NCBI GenBank assembly: GCA_001787535.1 | Contig: MFXP01000003.1 | Location: 1 to 45,743 of the forward strand | Length of the DNA stretch: 45,743 nucleotides | DNA from: Candidatus Peribacteria bacterium RIFCSPHIGHO2_01_FULL_51_35 | GTDB taxonomy: Bacteria > Patescibacteriota > Gracilibacteria > Peribacterales > Peribacteraceae | Direction of reading: 5' to 3' | Part shown: piece after piece, positions 8,153-16,803 of the stretch | Layout of the letters: each line of letters begins with the position of its first letter | Numbering within the stretch: position 1 is the stretch's first letter | Position numbers and translations under genes: made by a program | Notes under the pieces: generated by a model | Told to the model about the DNA's origin: nothing | The model's database searches: none | Seen by the model: only the letters and a program-made list of their open reading frames with translations

Positions 8153-8747
8153 CTCCGAAGCGCCTTGTGACCTCATTCCAGTTCACCACGTTCCAAAACG
8201 CAGTGATGTAGTCCGGCCGCTTGTTTTGGTACTTGAGGTAGTACGCATGCTCCCAAACATCCAGTCCCAGGATGGGGGTTCTTCCTTCCATCAAAGGGGA
8301 ATCTTGGTTCGCTGTGTTCTCCACTTTCAGCTTCCCATTGTCCACAACCAGCCATGCCCAGCCGGAGCCGAAGCGATTCGTGGCTGCATCATTGAACTGC
8401 TTTTGAAACGTATCGAAGGAGCCGAACCCGCTCTCGATCCCCTTCGCAAGATCACCGGAAGGTTTGCCTCCACCTTCGGGTGAAAGAACTGTCCAGAAGA
8501 GACTGTGATTCGCATGGCCACCGCCATGGTTGCGGACTGCGGTTTGTTTCTCTGCAGGCACGTCTTTGATCTTTGTGAGCAATTCCTGCACAGCCATCTT
8601 TTCCCACTCCGTTCCTGCAATCGCTGCGTTCAATTTATCGATGTATGCTTGATGATGCTTGGTGTGATGGATCTCCATGGTCTTCGCATCGAAATGCGGC
8701 TCCAGGGCATTATAGGCGTACGGCAGAGCAGGAAGTGTATGAGGCAT
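8145..8747 (-). CDS. sodA: Superoxide dismutase, Mn-type
   Basis: Converts superoxide to oxygen and hydrogen peroxide in the cytoplasm. 200 aa from the ATG at 8747, the usual length of the Fe/Mn family. The frame stays open for 32 more codons upstream, but these translate a palindromic repeat and do not look like protein. The four metal ligands are visible: His in MEIHHTKHH, His in [10 protein letters not shown], and Asp and His in [17 protein letters not shown] together with TANQDSPL is the Mn-type signature; Fe-type enzymes usually place the active-site Gln differently. Closest in wording to E. coli SodA. Divergent from the FemAB-type gene across a shared palindromic element. An oxygen-defence enzyme is notable in a lineage generally thought to be fermentative. 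Confidence 0.96.
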   Translation of the reverse strand: MPHTLPALPYAYNALEPHFDAKTMEIHHTKHHQAYIDKLNAAIAGTEWEKMAVQELLTKIKDVPAEKQTAVRNHGGGHANHSLFWTVLSPEGGGKPSGDLAKGIESGFGSFDTFQKQFNDAATNRFGSGWAWLVVDNGKLKVENTANQDSPLMEGRTPILGLDVWEHAYYLKYQNKRPDYITAFWNVVNWNEVTRRFGEA

Positions 8748-8755
8748 AGTTTTTT

Positions 8756-8857
8756 GGAGTACTGGAGTACTAGAATACTCGAATATTGGGGCAATATGAA
8801 GCGAATGGTGAATATTTCTAATCCCAATAGTCCAATACTCCATTATTCCAGTATTCT
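8756..8857. repeat. Tandem-unit palindrome (8-bp period) between divergent genes
   Basis: The left arm is built of units GGAGTACT, GGAGTACT, AGAATACT, CGAATATT, and the right arm of CCAATACT, CCATTATT, CCAGTATT, giving an imperfect inverted repeat of about 100 bp. It fills nearly the whole space between sodA and the FemAB gene. Its last unit supplies the TATTCT (8852-8857) that is the best -10 candidate for the rightward gene. Confidence 0.75.
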
Positions 8858-8865
8858 TGTTTCAA

Positions 8866-9834
8866 ATGGATATACGTCTTCTCACATCGGTGGAGGATCT
8901 CACCGCCTACGACCTGCGCGTGAAATCGCATCCGCAGGGTCAGCTGTGGCAGTCACTGGAATGGAAAAAATATCAGGAAGCCTTGGGACGAGACGTACGC
9001 ATCTATCAAGATGATCAATCGTCCGCTCTGGTCGTGATTGATCGTACTGCGTTTGGTCTCTCGACATGGGATGTGCCGCGCGGACCGCTTACGGCAATGG
9101 ACAATGGACAACTGACAATGAACAACGTGCTGGAATATATCGTTTCAGAAGCTCGAAAAGATAAATCGCTCAGCGTCTATTTCTCACCACTGAAACCCAT
9201 TGTCCATTGTCCATTGTCAGTTGTTCATTCCGTAAGGCATGAGCAGCCCCAAGCCACCCGCATCATTGATCTCACCAAATCGGAAGAAGAGATCCTCGCG
9301 CAGATGCATCAAAAAGGACGTTACAATATCAAGGTGGCGGAGAAGCATGGAGTTATGATCGAACAATCGCAAGACATCGATGCGTTCTACGAACTGATGA
9401 AGAAAACTTCCGAACGCGACCGGTTTGGAAAGCATTCAAAGAATCACTACGGAGCCATGCTCAAACATCTTCCAGGGGCATTCTTGATGATCGCTCAGCA
9501 CGACAAAAAGCCCATCGCAGGATTGATGGGAGTCCTGTGGAATGGGCTGGGCGTCTACTACTACGGAGCCTCTTCCCATGCCTACCGCGCCCTGATGGCA
9601 CCGTATGCCCTCCAGTGGGCTGCCATGCGGCACTGCAAGGCATCAGGATACCATTCTTATGACCTTTTCGGCATTGCCCCCCCATCCTCAGATTCCAGTC
9701 ATCCTTGGGTCGGCATCAGCGATTTTAAAGCCAAATTTGGAGGACAAGTAATCGAATATCCACCGGAGCGCGAGATCGTTATTCGTCCCCTTTTAAAGAC
9801 TCTTCTGAGTCTCAAACGAAAGTTATTTCGATAA
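8866..9834 (+). CDS. FemAB/FemX-family peptidyltransferase
   Basis: 322 aa. The FemAB family adds amino acids from aminoacyl-tRNA to the lipid II stem peptide to build peptidoglycan cross-bridges; it is a duplicated GNAT fold. Visible are the N-terminal FemAB pattern (QGQLWQSLEWKKYQEALG), a central KGRYNIKVAEKHG (typical K-x-R-x-N-I-x-x-A stretch), and the C-terminal YHSYDLFGIAPP and ISDFKAKFGG motifs that characterise FemX-like proteins. ATG 8866 is chosen because TATTCT lies 8 nt upstream; a TTG at 8857 is in frame but falls in the -10 box. Residues around 75-125 contain two arms of a 7-bp tandem-unit palindrome translated in frame. The exact substrate is not deducible. Confidence 0.85.
   Translation: MDIRLLTSVEDLTAYDLRVKSHPQGQLWQSLEWKKYQEALGRDVRIYQDDQSSALVVIDRTAFGLSTWDVPRGPLTAMDNGQLTMNNVLEYIVSEARKDKSLSVYFSPLKPIVHCPLSVVHSVRHEQPQATRIIDLTKSEEEILAQMHQKGRYNIKVAEKHGVMIEQSQDIDAFYELMKKTSERDRFGKHSKNHYGAMLKHLPGAFLMIAQHDKKPIAGLMGVLWNGLGVYYYGASSHAYRALMAPYALQWAAMRHCKASGYHSYDLFGIAPPSSDSSHPWVGISDFKAKFGGQVIEYPPEREIVIRPLLKTLLSLKRKLFR
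9095..9229 (+). repeat. 7-bp tandem-unit inverted repeat inside the FemAB gene
   Basis: Arm 1 (9095-9126) is CAATGGA, CAATGGA, CAACTGA, CAATGAA. Arm 2 (9198-9229) is its inverse, with CATTGTC units. The 70 nt between them encode ordinary FemAB-like sequence. Both arms are read through in frame. Confidence 0.8.
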
Positions 9835-9845
9835 AAAATTTACGC

Positions 9846-9900
9846 CCTTCCCCTCTCCCATCGGGAGAGGGGTGCCCCGCAAGAGCGGGGCGGGGTGAGG
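9846..9900. repeat. CCCTCTCCC-type palindromes after the FemAB gene
   Basis: Two adjacent hairpins: CCCCTCTCCC/GGGAGAGGGG and GCCCCGC/GCGGGGC, followed by GGGGTGAGGG. Similar GC-rich hairpins occur between genes in many bacterial genomes. It may end the rightward transcript. Confidence 0.6.
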
Positions 9901-9919
9901 GAAAAATAAACAACATACC

Positions 9920-9945
9920 AAAAACCCCCCGCTTGCGCGGGGGGT
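9920..9945 (-). terminator. Terminator of the S-layer protein gene
   Basis: CCCCCCGC/GCGGGGGG stem with a 4-nt loop, followed on the minus strand by five T. It lies 40 nt beyond the stop codon. Confidence 0.85.
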
Positions 9946-9984
9946 CTTGGTTTTGGTAACGAACCAAATGTCCTGGGCTAAGCC

Positions 9985-12900
9985 TTAGCTCTGGTAGCTG
10001 GTGGACTTAACAACCGTCTCTGGGTACTCAATCCAGTAAAAGTTGGTTGTGGTCGTGTCCTTATCCAACCAATGGATGTGGTTAGATGTGGAATTATCGC
10101 TTCGGAACGTCTTCTGGCTCAGACTTGTAAAGTCTTGCATGGAAACTTGAAGCGTAGAGGCAGCAGAGCTGCTGATCTGGGCATTCACGACATTTCCCTC
10201 AAGAACCAATGTTAGATCGGAGCCTTGATCAACCTCGGTGTTAACTGCATCTGCATCAAGCCCCTTACACTCGACGACGAACGAGCCGGAAGCGCTGCCA
10301 TTCGGTTGACCTGACAGCTTATTCGTGGTGTTCGTGTAGAACGGAGTACAGGTGGCTTTCGTGGAGGAATCGGCTTTGTTGTAGAGCTTGAAGCCGGAAC
10401 CATTCAAGTTCACGTTTGTCGCCGTGACGTTGAAGATGATACCCGAGAGGACTGCGTCGTTAAGACCGTCCTTCGAGTTTGTGTGCGCAGCAGCCGAGAA
10501 CTTGAACTGACCGACCGGAGATATTCCTGTCGGGACGTTCGTTCCGTTGGCATCCGGGTTGGCGTTCGTGATGGAGATGATCTTCGCCAAGACCGTTTCG
10601 TTGCGGTTGCCGACGATAATGCTGTTCACCGTAGCCGTGGCCGTACCTATGAAGACTTCGCCATCACTGGTGGTGTCAGCATCGTTCGCAATCAAGTTGT
10701 TGCTGGATTCATCACCGCGGGCGCGGACTGCGCCGGAACCCGTGGAGTTGTTGGAAGCAGCAGTGTGGTTAATGTAGAGCTGGACAACATCATTGCTGGT
10801 TGCGCCGCCAACGTCAGTCTTCAATCGTGGGCGGACAATAACGTCAATATCGGATCCTTCCGGAACGATGAGCTGACGCGTTTCCATGTTTGCACAGAAG
10901 CTCTTGACAGCAGAGAGTTCCGTTCCGTTGTTCACGAGAGTCACATCATCGCTTCCACAGCCACCGATGGTGGCGAGGGCAAAGAATGTAGACTCACCTT
11001 CCTTGTAGAGTTCAAGACGATCAACCGAACCGGCAATGCCTCCGGAAGAGGTGAACTGCAGATCCGTAACATCGATCGGCTCGTTCTCTGCGTGGAATTG
11101 CAAGCGGAGAATCGCTTCACCCAATGATCCGCCAAGGACTTGGCGAGATTTCGTCGGAGTGGAATCCTTCGTAACGAAGAGATCACCCTGGGAAACCAAG
11201 CTCCAAAGCTGAGAGTTGGCCGTCGTAACCGTGATGTCACAGTTCGTTTCAGCCGTGGCATCCGTATCGGTCTGACATTCCGGACCGTTGTTGGAGTCGA
11301 TACCGGAAAGGCTGGATCCGTCATCGAGTTCTTCCGCTTCGATGTAGGAAGCCTGGACTGTCGAACCCGTATCGAATTGGAGTTGGAGGTGCCGGCTCGT
11401 CAAGGACGAAGCGATGTCGGCATGGACTTCGAAGAGAACAGTCTCTTCTTTCGGAATGACGAATCCGCCGCCTGCGAGTTCAGCAAAGGTCACTCTGCTG
11501 GTCTGCGAAGCAACACCGTCTTCCAAGACCGTGTCGACTTTGCTGTCTCCGTCGCTGTCCACCCAGAGCGCGTAGTTCTGAGCGTTCAAGAGCGATCCGG
11601 AAGCTGCGGCGAAGAGAGACTTGGTGAAGAGAATGTCTTCGGCTTCACCAGCGCGCATTTCGAAGCGGAGGAGGGTCACGTTCTTGGCATTGCGAACCGC
11701 CGTGTCGCTGGTGCCAATGGCCTTCACGGCAACCGTGAGGCTGGCGTTGGCGATGCGGTGGAAGTTGCCTGCGATGTTGCCGCGTGGGCGAACATCGTTG
11801 ACGCGATCACCGGTGCTGACGCCTTCAACGGCCATTTGGTACGCAGTGGATTCCGTAAGGAGTCCGCCGAAGGTGCATCCGACAGTGTTTGTGCCGGTGC
11901 TCAAGTGCGTGGGTTCTCCGCAGATAACGATGCGGAAACGATCGCCGGAGCGCGGCGATGCCGTGGAACCGTTGTCGATAAAGTCACCGCGGAATTCCCA
12001 TGTCTCTTTTCCGTTCACGATGAAGTCATCGAAGCGATACACCTGGAAGGAGCCTGTCGCCGTCAAACCATCGGACTTCTGACCGAAGTCGGATGTGCCG
12101 GTGAGGCGGACGCCGTCGATGGTGCGACCCGTTGTCTTGTTACGGATTTCAACGTCCTCGAGAACTTCGTGAACGTTGTCCGTGGATGTGCCATTGCGGA
12201 GCGTGAGCGCATAACCCGTACTCGTCGTGGCCTGGACGGCAATGAAGAGGTCTTTGATATCCACCCTTTCACCGCCTGTCGTGAAGAGAATGTTCGCGAA
12301 GATCGCGTCGTTGTCATCTCTTGTGTAGCTCTGTTGCGCAGGTCCGCTGATCTCGACGGTGAATTCACCGGCGTCGATCGTCACGGTGTCCGGGAGCGTT
12401 GCCGTCTCGGTGGGCAGAGTGATCTGCGAACCGTAGAGTTGTCCGTTCACGCCGTATCCGTACAGGGAACCGACGGCGAAGATATCGGATGTCTCTTCAA
12501 AATGCATGATGACGCTGTCTCCCGCGCCGCCCATGATGTCGGCAATGACTTCGAGTGTGATTTTGTCACCCTCGAGAACCGTAAAGGGAGGATCGAAAAC
12601 AAGCGTGACGAAATCACCGACCGTCTGGGCAACCGTGTTCGTGAGAACCGTGCCATCTGTGCGGCGGATCGCGATGTTCGTAAAGTCACCGTCAGAAGCC
12701 GAACTGTTCTGTTCGAATGTCATGGAGTAGAACGTCTGGTCTTCGACGGAGTTCGTGGACAATTCAAACTTACCGATCACAACGCCCTTGTTGCCCACTT
12801 CCACCTCATCGGGGGAAACGGTGCGGTAAGCGATGGAAACGGTGCCGCTGGTGATGGCGGCGATGCGGAACGTGTTGCCGCGGAGCGGGAAGTTACCCGT

Positions 12901-14277
12901 CACTTCCTTGGCGTTCGACACGAGGTCGGACGGCAATTCAACGACGAAATTGTGCTCTGCACCGGCAGTCAAGCTCGTGGCAAAGTCGGCGACAAAGTCG
13001 ACCGTAACCGTGTCACAAGCGTTGATGACGAGCGGCGAAGAGAAACGAAGCTCGGAGGTCTGATCCTCGGAGTCGATGGTGCGCTTGCGGGAAACGCGAG
13101 CGCCGTCGATGGCGGCGTAGACGCCACTGATGTCAGCGACTGCACCGAAGCCTTCGTGGAGGATTGTGAGATCTTCGATCGTGACGCTGTCATCGCAGGA
13201 AGCCGTCAAATCGGTCGAGAGAAGGACGACGCCAACGGCACCTTGCGGAACCGTGTCGCCGACCGGGTTGGAAGCGGAAACGGACACCTCCAGAACGCCA
13301 TCACCCTTTACGAGGGTGGTGTAGCCCGGGAATGTGTCGCTGTCACTAAACGTATCTCCGCCTGCCGTCAGCATATCGGAGACGGACAGTGTGTACTCGT
13401 GGCTTGCTTCCATGGCTTGCACGAGTGTCAGTTCCACCGTGTCATCGCCATCGCCGGCGTTTGAAACGACAGCGGAAGCGATTTCGACATCGGAACCGTT
13501 CGTGATGGAGTAGTGATCAACGTCCTCAGCCGCCTCGACATCGAGGGGCGTGCTGAACTCCACTTCCACCGTGGTGGACGAAGTTGCAACGACGTTGGAA
13601 ATCGCAGCGGACGTTGTGTCATCGCCGCCGCAGTCCACACCGTAGGTGAGACCTTGGTCAACGCGATGGAGCATGACGACCATTTCTGCGCGGTTCATGT
13701 TGTCGGCGGGGCGAACGCGTCCCGTCGCATCGTCACCCTGGAGGACGCAGCTGTCCGCGGCCGTCTGAATGACGTCCGTGTACCACTGTCCGCTTGGGTT
13801 ATCGACGAATTGAGGAGCGTCACCCGTCGCCTCGAGCCCGAAGGCGCGGACGATGAGAGCTGCCGCCTCTGCGCGGTTGATGTTAGCGCCCGGGCGAGCG
13901 TAGCAAGGATGCGAGCCGTAGCAGTTATTGTCGCCGCGGACCCAGCCTTCTTTGCCTGCCTCTTCCATGTAACCGTAGTACCAAGCAGACGTCGCGACGT
14001 CATTGAAGCTCGGGACGGCCGGTGCCGAGGAGAGGATGCCTCCGTTCAGCTCGACAACGAGCTTGACGAATTCCGCACGATTGGCGGTCTCGCCACCCCG
14101 GAAGCGGGGTTGACTGGCATCGAGGTAGCCTGCATCCAAAAATGCATCAACGGCTTCCTCGTACCAGACGCCTGCGGGGACGTCGCTGTAGGCGGCAATC
14201 ACCGTGCTCACTTGCGTGAGGGTGACAGCAGCAACAGAGATCCCTGCGAGGACTTTCTTCAAACGAGAGAATTCCAT
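9985..14277 (-). CDS. S-layer protein with three SLH domains
   Basis: A 1430-aa exported surface protein, the largest gene here and probably the main S-layer component. Residues 1-29 form a signal peptide (basic start, hydrophobic core, cleavage near VIAA-YS). Three SLH domains follow, at about 30-78 (YSDVPAGVWYEEAVDAFLDAGYL), 90-148 (FNDVATSAWYYGYMEEA) and 157-211 (FVDNPSGQWYTDVIQTAADS). Each carries the family's W-Y and NRAE motifs. Such domains bind pyruvylated wall polymers in other bacteria. After residue 215 come repeated beta-sandwich-like segments rich in Thr, Ser, Asp and Val, the first resembling a bacterial Ig-like domain. A few Cys pairs occur. There is no membrane anchor or sorting signal at the C-terminus. 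The gene has its own terminator and a long, structured upstream region. Confidence 0.93.
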   Translation of the reverse strand: MEFSRLKKVLAGISVAAVTLTQVSTVIAAYSDVPAGVWYEEAVDAFLDAGYLDASQPRFRGGETANRAEFVKLVVELNGGILSSAPAVPSFNDVATSAWYYGYMEEAGKEGWVRGDNNCYGSHPCYARPGANINRAEAAALIVRAFGLEATGDAPQFVDNPSGQWYTDVIQTAADSCVLQGDDATGRVRPADNMNRAEMVVMLHRVDQGLTYGVDCGGDDTTSAAISNVVATSSTTVEVEFSTPLDVEAAEDVDHYSITNGSDVEIASAVVSNAGDGDDTVELTLVQAMEASHEYTLSVSDMLTAGGDTFSDSDTFPGYTTLVKGDGVLEVSVSASNPVGDTVPQGAVGVVLLSTDLTASCDDSVTIEDLTILHEGFGAVADISGVYAAIDGARVSRKRTIDSEDQTSELRFSSPLVINACDTVTVDFVADFATSLTAGAEHNFVVELPSDLVSNAKEVTGNFPLRGNTFRIAAITSGTVSIAYRTVSPDEVEVGNKGVVIGKFELSTNSVEDQTFYSMTFEQNSSASDGDFTNIAIRRTDGTVLTNTVAQTVGDFVTLVFDPPFTVLEGDKITLEVIADIMGGAGDSVIMHFEETSDIFAVGSLYGYGVNGQLYGSQITLPTETATLPDTVTIDAGEFTVEISGPAQQSYTRDDNDAIFANILFTTGGERVDIKDLFIAVQATTSTGYALTLRNGTSTDNVHEVLEDVEIRNKTTGRTIDGVRLTGTSDFGQKSDGLTATGSFQVYRFDDFIVNGKETWEFRGDFIDNGSTASPRSGDRFRIVICGEPTHLSTGTNTVGCTFGGLLTESTAYQMAVEGVSTGDRVNDVRPRGNIAGNFHRIANASLTVAVKAIGTSDTAVRNAKNVTLLRFEMRAGEAEDILFTKSLFAAASGSLLNAQNYALWVDSDGDSKVDTVLEDGVASQTSRVTFAELAGGGFVIPKEETVLFEVHADIASSLTSRHLQLQFDTGSTVQASYIEAEELDDGSSLSGIDSNNGPECQTDTDATAETNCDITVTTANSQLWSLVSQGDLFVTKDSTPTKSRQVLGGSLGEAILRLQFHAENEPIDVTDLQFTSSGGIAGSVDRLELYKEGESTFFALATIGGCGSDDVTLVNNGTELSAVKSFCANMETRQLIVPEGSDIDVIVRPRLKTDVGGATSNDVVQLYINHTAASNNSTGSGAVRARGDESSNNLIANDADTTSDGEVFIGTATATVNSIIVGNRNETVLAKIISITNANPDANGTNVPTGISPVGQFKFSAAAHTNSKDGLNDAVLSGIIFNVTATNVNLNGSGFKLYNKADSSTKATCTPFYTNTTNKLSGQPNGSASGSFVVECKGLDADAVNTEVDQGSDLTLVLEGNVVNAQISSSAASTLQVSMQDFTSLSQKTFRSDNSTSNHIHWLDKDTTTTNFYWIEYPETVVKSTSYQS

Positions 14278-14530
14278 AAAGGTAAGAAGAAATGAGAAAA
14301 TAAAAACAAAGGAGAGTGAAACGATCTCAAGAGATCGCTTTTGATTCTAGTTGGGGGATTACGACGAAAGCTCCGGGGAATCCGTCTCTCGTGCGAGATG
14401 AGTGTGCGCGATGGCAACACTCTTCTCCTTAAATCTAAAGAGGTGACATCGAGAGGGGATACCTTATATATAGCGCGTGGCAGAGACTGCCCGGCGAGTG
14501 GAGTTTTTCCCGTAATCAATCTGTAAACAC
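14278..14530. other. Leader/promoter region of the S-layer gene
   Basis: About 250 bp without a gene. On the minus strand, TATATATAAG (about 14463-14472) is the best -10 candidate, with no good -35. It would give a leader of about 185 nt. A perfect CGATCTC/GAGATCG dyad (about 14320-14337) lies in that leader near the start codon. Long structured leaders are common for abundant S-layer mRNAs, but this is inference. Confidence 0.35.
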
Positions 14531-14790
14531 GAAACAGCTCCTTCATCCCGCGCATGCGGGACGAATGAGGTGGGTTGTGAATCTTGTCCCGTAATGCGGG
14601 GGCAAGTTGCCGAAATGTGAAGGAGCATGGACGTTCGGTGAGACCCCACCCGGTCTTAGATTTTCAGGCGGATCTGGGAGATCCTACCGAAGGCGCAAAG
14701 CGAGACGCAAGCGCCAAAGAAGGGTGTGTCGCCTTATGGAACGTGAAAGAAGCCACTCTGTTACGGTCTCCGGAGACACCTGCTCCGCCT
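14531..14790. other. GC-rich multi-hairpin region, possible structured RNA
   Basis: No convincing reading frame on either strand, but nested complementary segments are dense. GCTCCTTCA (about 14535) pairs with TGAAGGAGC (about 14620), enclosing two CCCGC-type hairpins. Next, TTCGGT and ACCGAA (about 14635-14693) close a three-way junction holding GAGACC/GGTCTT and GGATCT/AGATCC hairpins. Then come GGCGC/GCGCC, and GGTGT/ACACC around a GTCTCCGGAGAC dyad. It does not match RNase P RNA, tmRNA or SRP RNA motifs. The transcribed strand is unknown; on the minus strand it would lie upstream of the S-layer gene. Confidence 0.4.
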
Positions 14791-15022
14791 ACGGTGCGCT
14801 GAAATGGCGAAATCTCCTGGTTTATCGCATACAAATTGAGTTCAATGGCTGAATTTTGCCTCAAATGGCGGCAAAAAAATGATATTGCGAAAAAAGTCAT
14901 TTATTTTGGTAATTATGTTCATACGTGGAGGAAACCTGACATTGCGTGCAGTAAAATTCACGGGAACGGTAAAAAATGAGCTTTTTTGGCTTCATACAGG
15001 CAAAAACTCAGATAAATACGGA

Positions 15023-16489
15023 TTAGAGCCTCCTGACCGTCTGTTCCCCTCCTTCGTCACGCACTTCATATCCCAATGCTTTGATCTGATCACGCAAACG
15101 ATCGGATGCGGCAAAATTTTTCGCAGCGCGCGCATTCTTTCTCTCCGCAAGAAGTGATTGCACGTCATTTGGGATCGATTGCTCTTCCGCCTCAAAACAG
15201 CCGAATGTTTTTCGCACGACGGATTGGAACACCTGAATTCCCGCTTTCTCTTGCGACGAAAGTGATGCACTGCGCGACCACGTCATGCAATCGAACACGA
15301 CGGCGAGCGCCGCAGGCGTATTCAAATCACTCTCCATCGCATCTCTAAATTTCTTCTCCCAGTCCCCTACCGTACTTACCGTACTTACCTTACTTTCCTT
15401 ACCTACCTTACCAACCGCGTTATCTATATCTCCACCCTCTTCCATCCACTCCAGAATTTTCCGCCGCGCCTTGTGCGCATCATCCAAACCTTTCTTCGTG
15501 AACTTGAGTTGCGTGCGGTAGTGCACCGAGAGAAGGTAATACCGAAGATCGAGCGGCGAGTACCCCATGGAAACAATATCGGGGACAGTTAACACATTGC
15601 CAAGACTCTTTGACATCTTGGTTTCACCTAAATCGATCCTCCTCTTATGAAGCCACAGTTTCACGAACGGTTTTTGCCCCGAGCATTCGCTCTGCGCGAT
15701 CTCGCATTCATGGTGCGGAAAAATATTGTCCTCACCGCCGGTGTGCAGGTCGATCTTCTCGCCCAAAAATTTTCTGCTCATGGCACTACACTCTATGTGC
15801 CAACCGGGGAATCCCGAGGTTGCATCTTCTCCTTCACTCTTGGAAATTTTTCCCGTCGCAAAATTCCAACGTAACAAGTGATGCGCGTTCGCTCCCACGC
15901 ATTTTTTCCACAATGCAAAATCCGCAGGATGTTTTTTTTCTTCTTTGATTTCCACGCGCGCACCAGCATTTAAATTTTCGACGGTATTGCCGGAAAGGGC
16001 TCCATACTGCGGAAAACTCGTTACAGAGAAATACACTCCATCCGACGTTTCGTACGCATTCCCCTTCTCCAATAATTCTCGAATGATGACGAGCATTTCC
16101 GGAACATTTTCCGTCGCGCGCGGACGGTGCGCAGGCTCCAGCATGTTGAGAGCCTTCTCATCTTCCAAATACATCGCTTCATATTTTTTTGCGATCGCGA
16201 GAGGATCTGTCTTTTCCTCACGCGCCTGTTTCTCCACTTTATCTTCTCCATCATCTTGGTCCTTTAAGAGGTGTCCGACATCGGTGATATTTTTCACATG
16301 CTTCACGTGGTATCCGCTCACCTCCAAAAAACGCCGCAGAAGATCCGCCATTAAGAAGGAAGAGTAATTTCCGATGTGCGGACGTCCGTAAACCGTGGGA
16401 CCGCACGTATACATGGTCACGAGTTTAGGATCGTGCGGTGCAAACACTTCTTCTTTCTTGGAGTAGGTGTTGTAGAGCTTGAGAGCCAT
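15023..16489 (-). CDS. cysS: Cysteinyl-tRNA synthetase
   Basis: Class I synthetase that charges tRNA-Cys, 488 aa. The ATG at 16489 (MALKLYNTYSKKEEV) matches the usual N-terminus; an upstream in-frame ATG is inside the preceding terminator. Features seen: zinc-ligand Cys plus HIGN-type signature (MYTCGPTVYGRPHIGN), zinc residues in GWHIECSAMS and GGEDNIFPHHECEIAQSE, and the KMSKS loop (GETKMSKSLGNVLT). The C-terminal helical tRNA-binding domain is short and ends with a typical RDQIKALGYEVRDEG. Between catalytic and C-terminal domains the residues KVGKVGKESKVSTVSTVG are encoded by a 9-bp tandem array. The start has no Shine-Dalgarno sequence and lies only 16 nt after the csrA terminator. Confidence 0.97.
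   Translation of the reverse strand: MALKLYNTYSKKEEVFAPHDPKLVTMYTCGPTVYGRPHIGNYSSFLMADLLRRFLEVSGYHVKHVKNITDVGHLLKDQDDGEDKVEKQAREEKTDPLAIAKKYEAMYLEDEKALNMLEPAHRPRATENVPEMLVIIRELLEKGNAYETSDGVYFSVTSFPQYGALSGNTVENLNAGARVEIKEEKKHPADFALWKKCVGANAHHLLRWNFATGKISKSEGEDATSGFPGWHIECSAMSRKFLGEKIDLHTGGEDNIFPHHECEIAQSECSGQKPFVKLWLHKRRIDLGETKMSKSLGNVLTVPDIVSMGYSPLDLRYYLLSVHYRTQLKFTKKGLDDAHKARRKILEWMEEGGDIDNAVGKVGKESKVSTVSTVGDWEKKFRDAMESDLNTPAALAVVFDCMTWSRSASLSSQEKAGIQVFQSVVRKTFGCFEAEEQSIPNDVQSLLAERKNARAAKNFAASDRLRDQIKALGYEVRDEGGEQTVRRL
15366..15417 (-). repeat. 9-bp degenerate tandem array inside cysS
   Basis: Six units of period 9 on the plus strand (CCTACCGTA, CTTACCGTA, CTTACCTTA, CTTTCCTTA, CCTACCTTA, then CCAACC). 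Translated in frame as a three-residue repeat (K/S-V-G/S/T). It resembles a single arm of the tandem-unit palindromes found elsewhere in the window. Confidence 0.75.
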
Positions 16490-16505
16490 TGAAGGAAGGC
16501 TACAC

Positions 16506-16543
16506 AAAAAAACCCGACGGCGCACCTAATGCGCGCCGCCGGG
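16506..16543 (-). terminator. csrA terminator, directly before cysS
   Basis: Eleven-bp stem CCCGACGGCGC/GCGCCGCCGGG (one mismatch) with seven T on the minus strand, ending 16 nt before the cysS ATG. No separate cysS promoter fits in that gap, so cysS expression probably depends on readthrough or attenuation here. Confidence 0.85.
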
Positions 16544-16561
16544 GATGAATGCCTAATCCGT

Positions 16562-16777
16562 CTAGCGGACAGGCATTCTGTTGGCGCGGCGAGACGATCG
16601 ATCATTGGTAGCCGCATCACCTTCACGACGAGGAACGAGTTCCGACCGCACGATGCGGACGTCGCTCGGTGCCTCGATACCGATGGTGACTCGGTTTCCA
16701 ATCACCCGACTGACAACCAACGTAATGTTGTCGCCAATCTGAATCCTCTCACCGACTCTACGAGATAAAACCAACAT
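16562..16777 (-). CDS. csrA: Carbon storage regulator CsrA
   Basis: RNA-binding translational regulator that acts as a dimer on GGA motifs near ribosome sites. 71 aa from ATG 16777 (MLVLSRRVGERIQIGDNI), the canonical N-terminus. Core beta-strand residues and the VRIVRSELV-like helix segment are present: L4, R6, the GERIQIGDNITL turn, and IGIEAPSDVRIVR. The C-terminal 15 residues are Arg/Asn-rich and less conserved. This is the only gene of the window with a clear Shine-Dalgarno site (AGGAG, 8 nt before ATG). That site is buried in a hairpin, which fits autoregulation as known for CsrA. Own promoter at 16929-16956; terminated before cysS. Confidence 0.95.
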   Translation of the reverse strand: MLVLSRRVGERIQIGDNITLVVSRVIGNRVTIGIEAPSDVRIVRSELVPRREGDAATNDRSSRRANRMPVR

Positions 16778-16784
16778 TGCACCA

Positions 16785-16803
16785 ACTCCTTTTCGTAAGG
16801 AGC
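16785..16803 (-). promoter_or_regulatory. Hairpin hiding the csrA ribosome site
   Basis: On the minus strand CTCCTT pairs with AAGGAG over a 4-nt loop; the 3' arm is the csrA Shine-Dalgarno sequence and contains a GGA. A CsrA dimer binding here would repress its own translation. A second long imperfect hairpin (16859-16906; GAGC, GGGTA, CAA and their complements) lies upstream in the leader. Confidence 0.6.

Noticed and set aside
8145-8843. Longer superoxide dismutase starting at 8843
   Set aside because: The extra 32 codons translate the palindromic element; the family N-terminus begins at the ATG at 8747.
9846-9900. Insertion-sequence remnant
   Set aside because: Only short hairpins, no transposase fragment and no target-site duplication seen.
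11140-13464. 774-residue plus-strand frame opposite the S-layer gene
   Set aside because: Antisense shadow of a GC-biased coding sequence; the minus strand encodes signal peptide and SLH domains.
14607-14852. Arg-rich 81-residue frame in the gap between the S-layer gene and cysS
   Set aside because: Biased composition from GC-rich hairpins, no family resemblance, no start signal; the region fits structured non-coding DNA better.
14879-15157. Frame of 92 residues overlapping the end of cysS
   Set aside because: More than a third lies antisense to certain cysS sequence and it has no recognisable domain.
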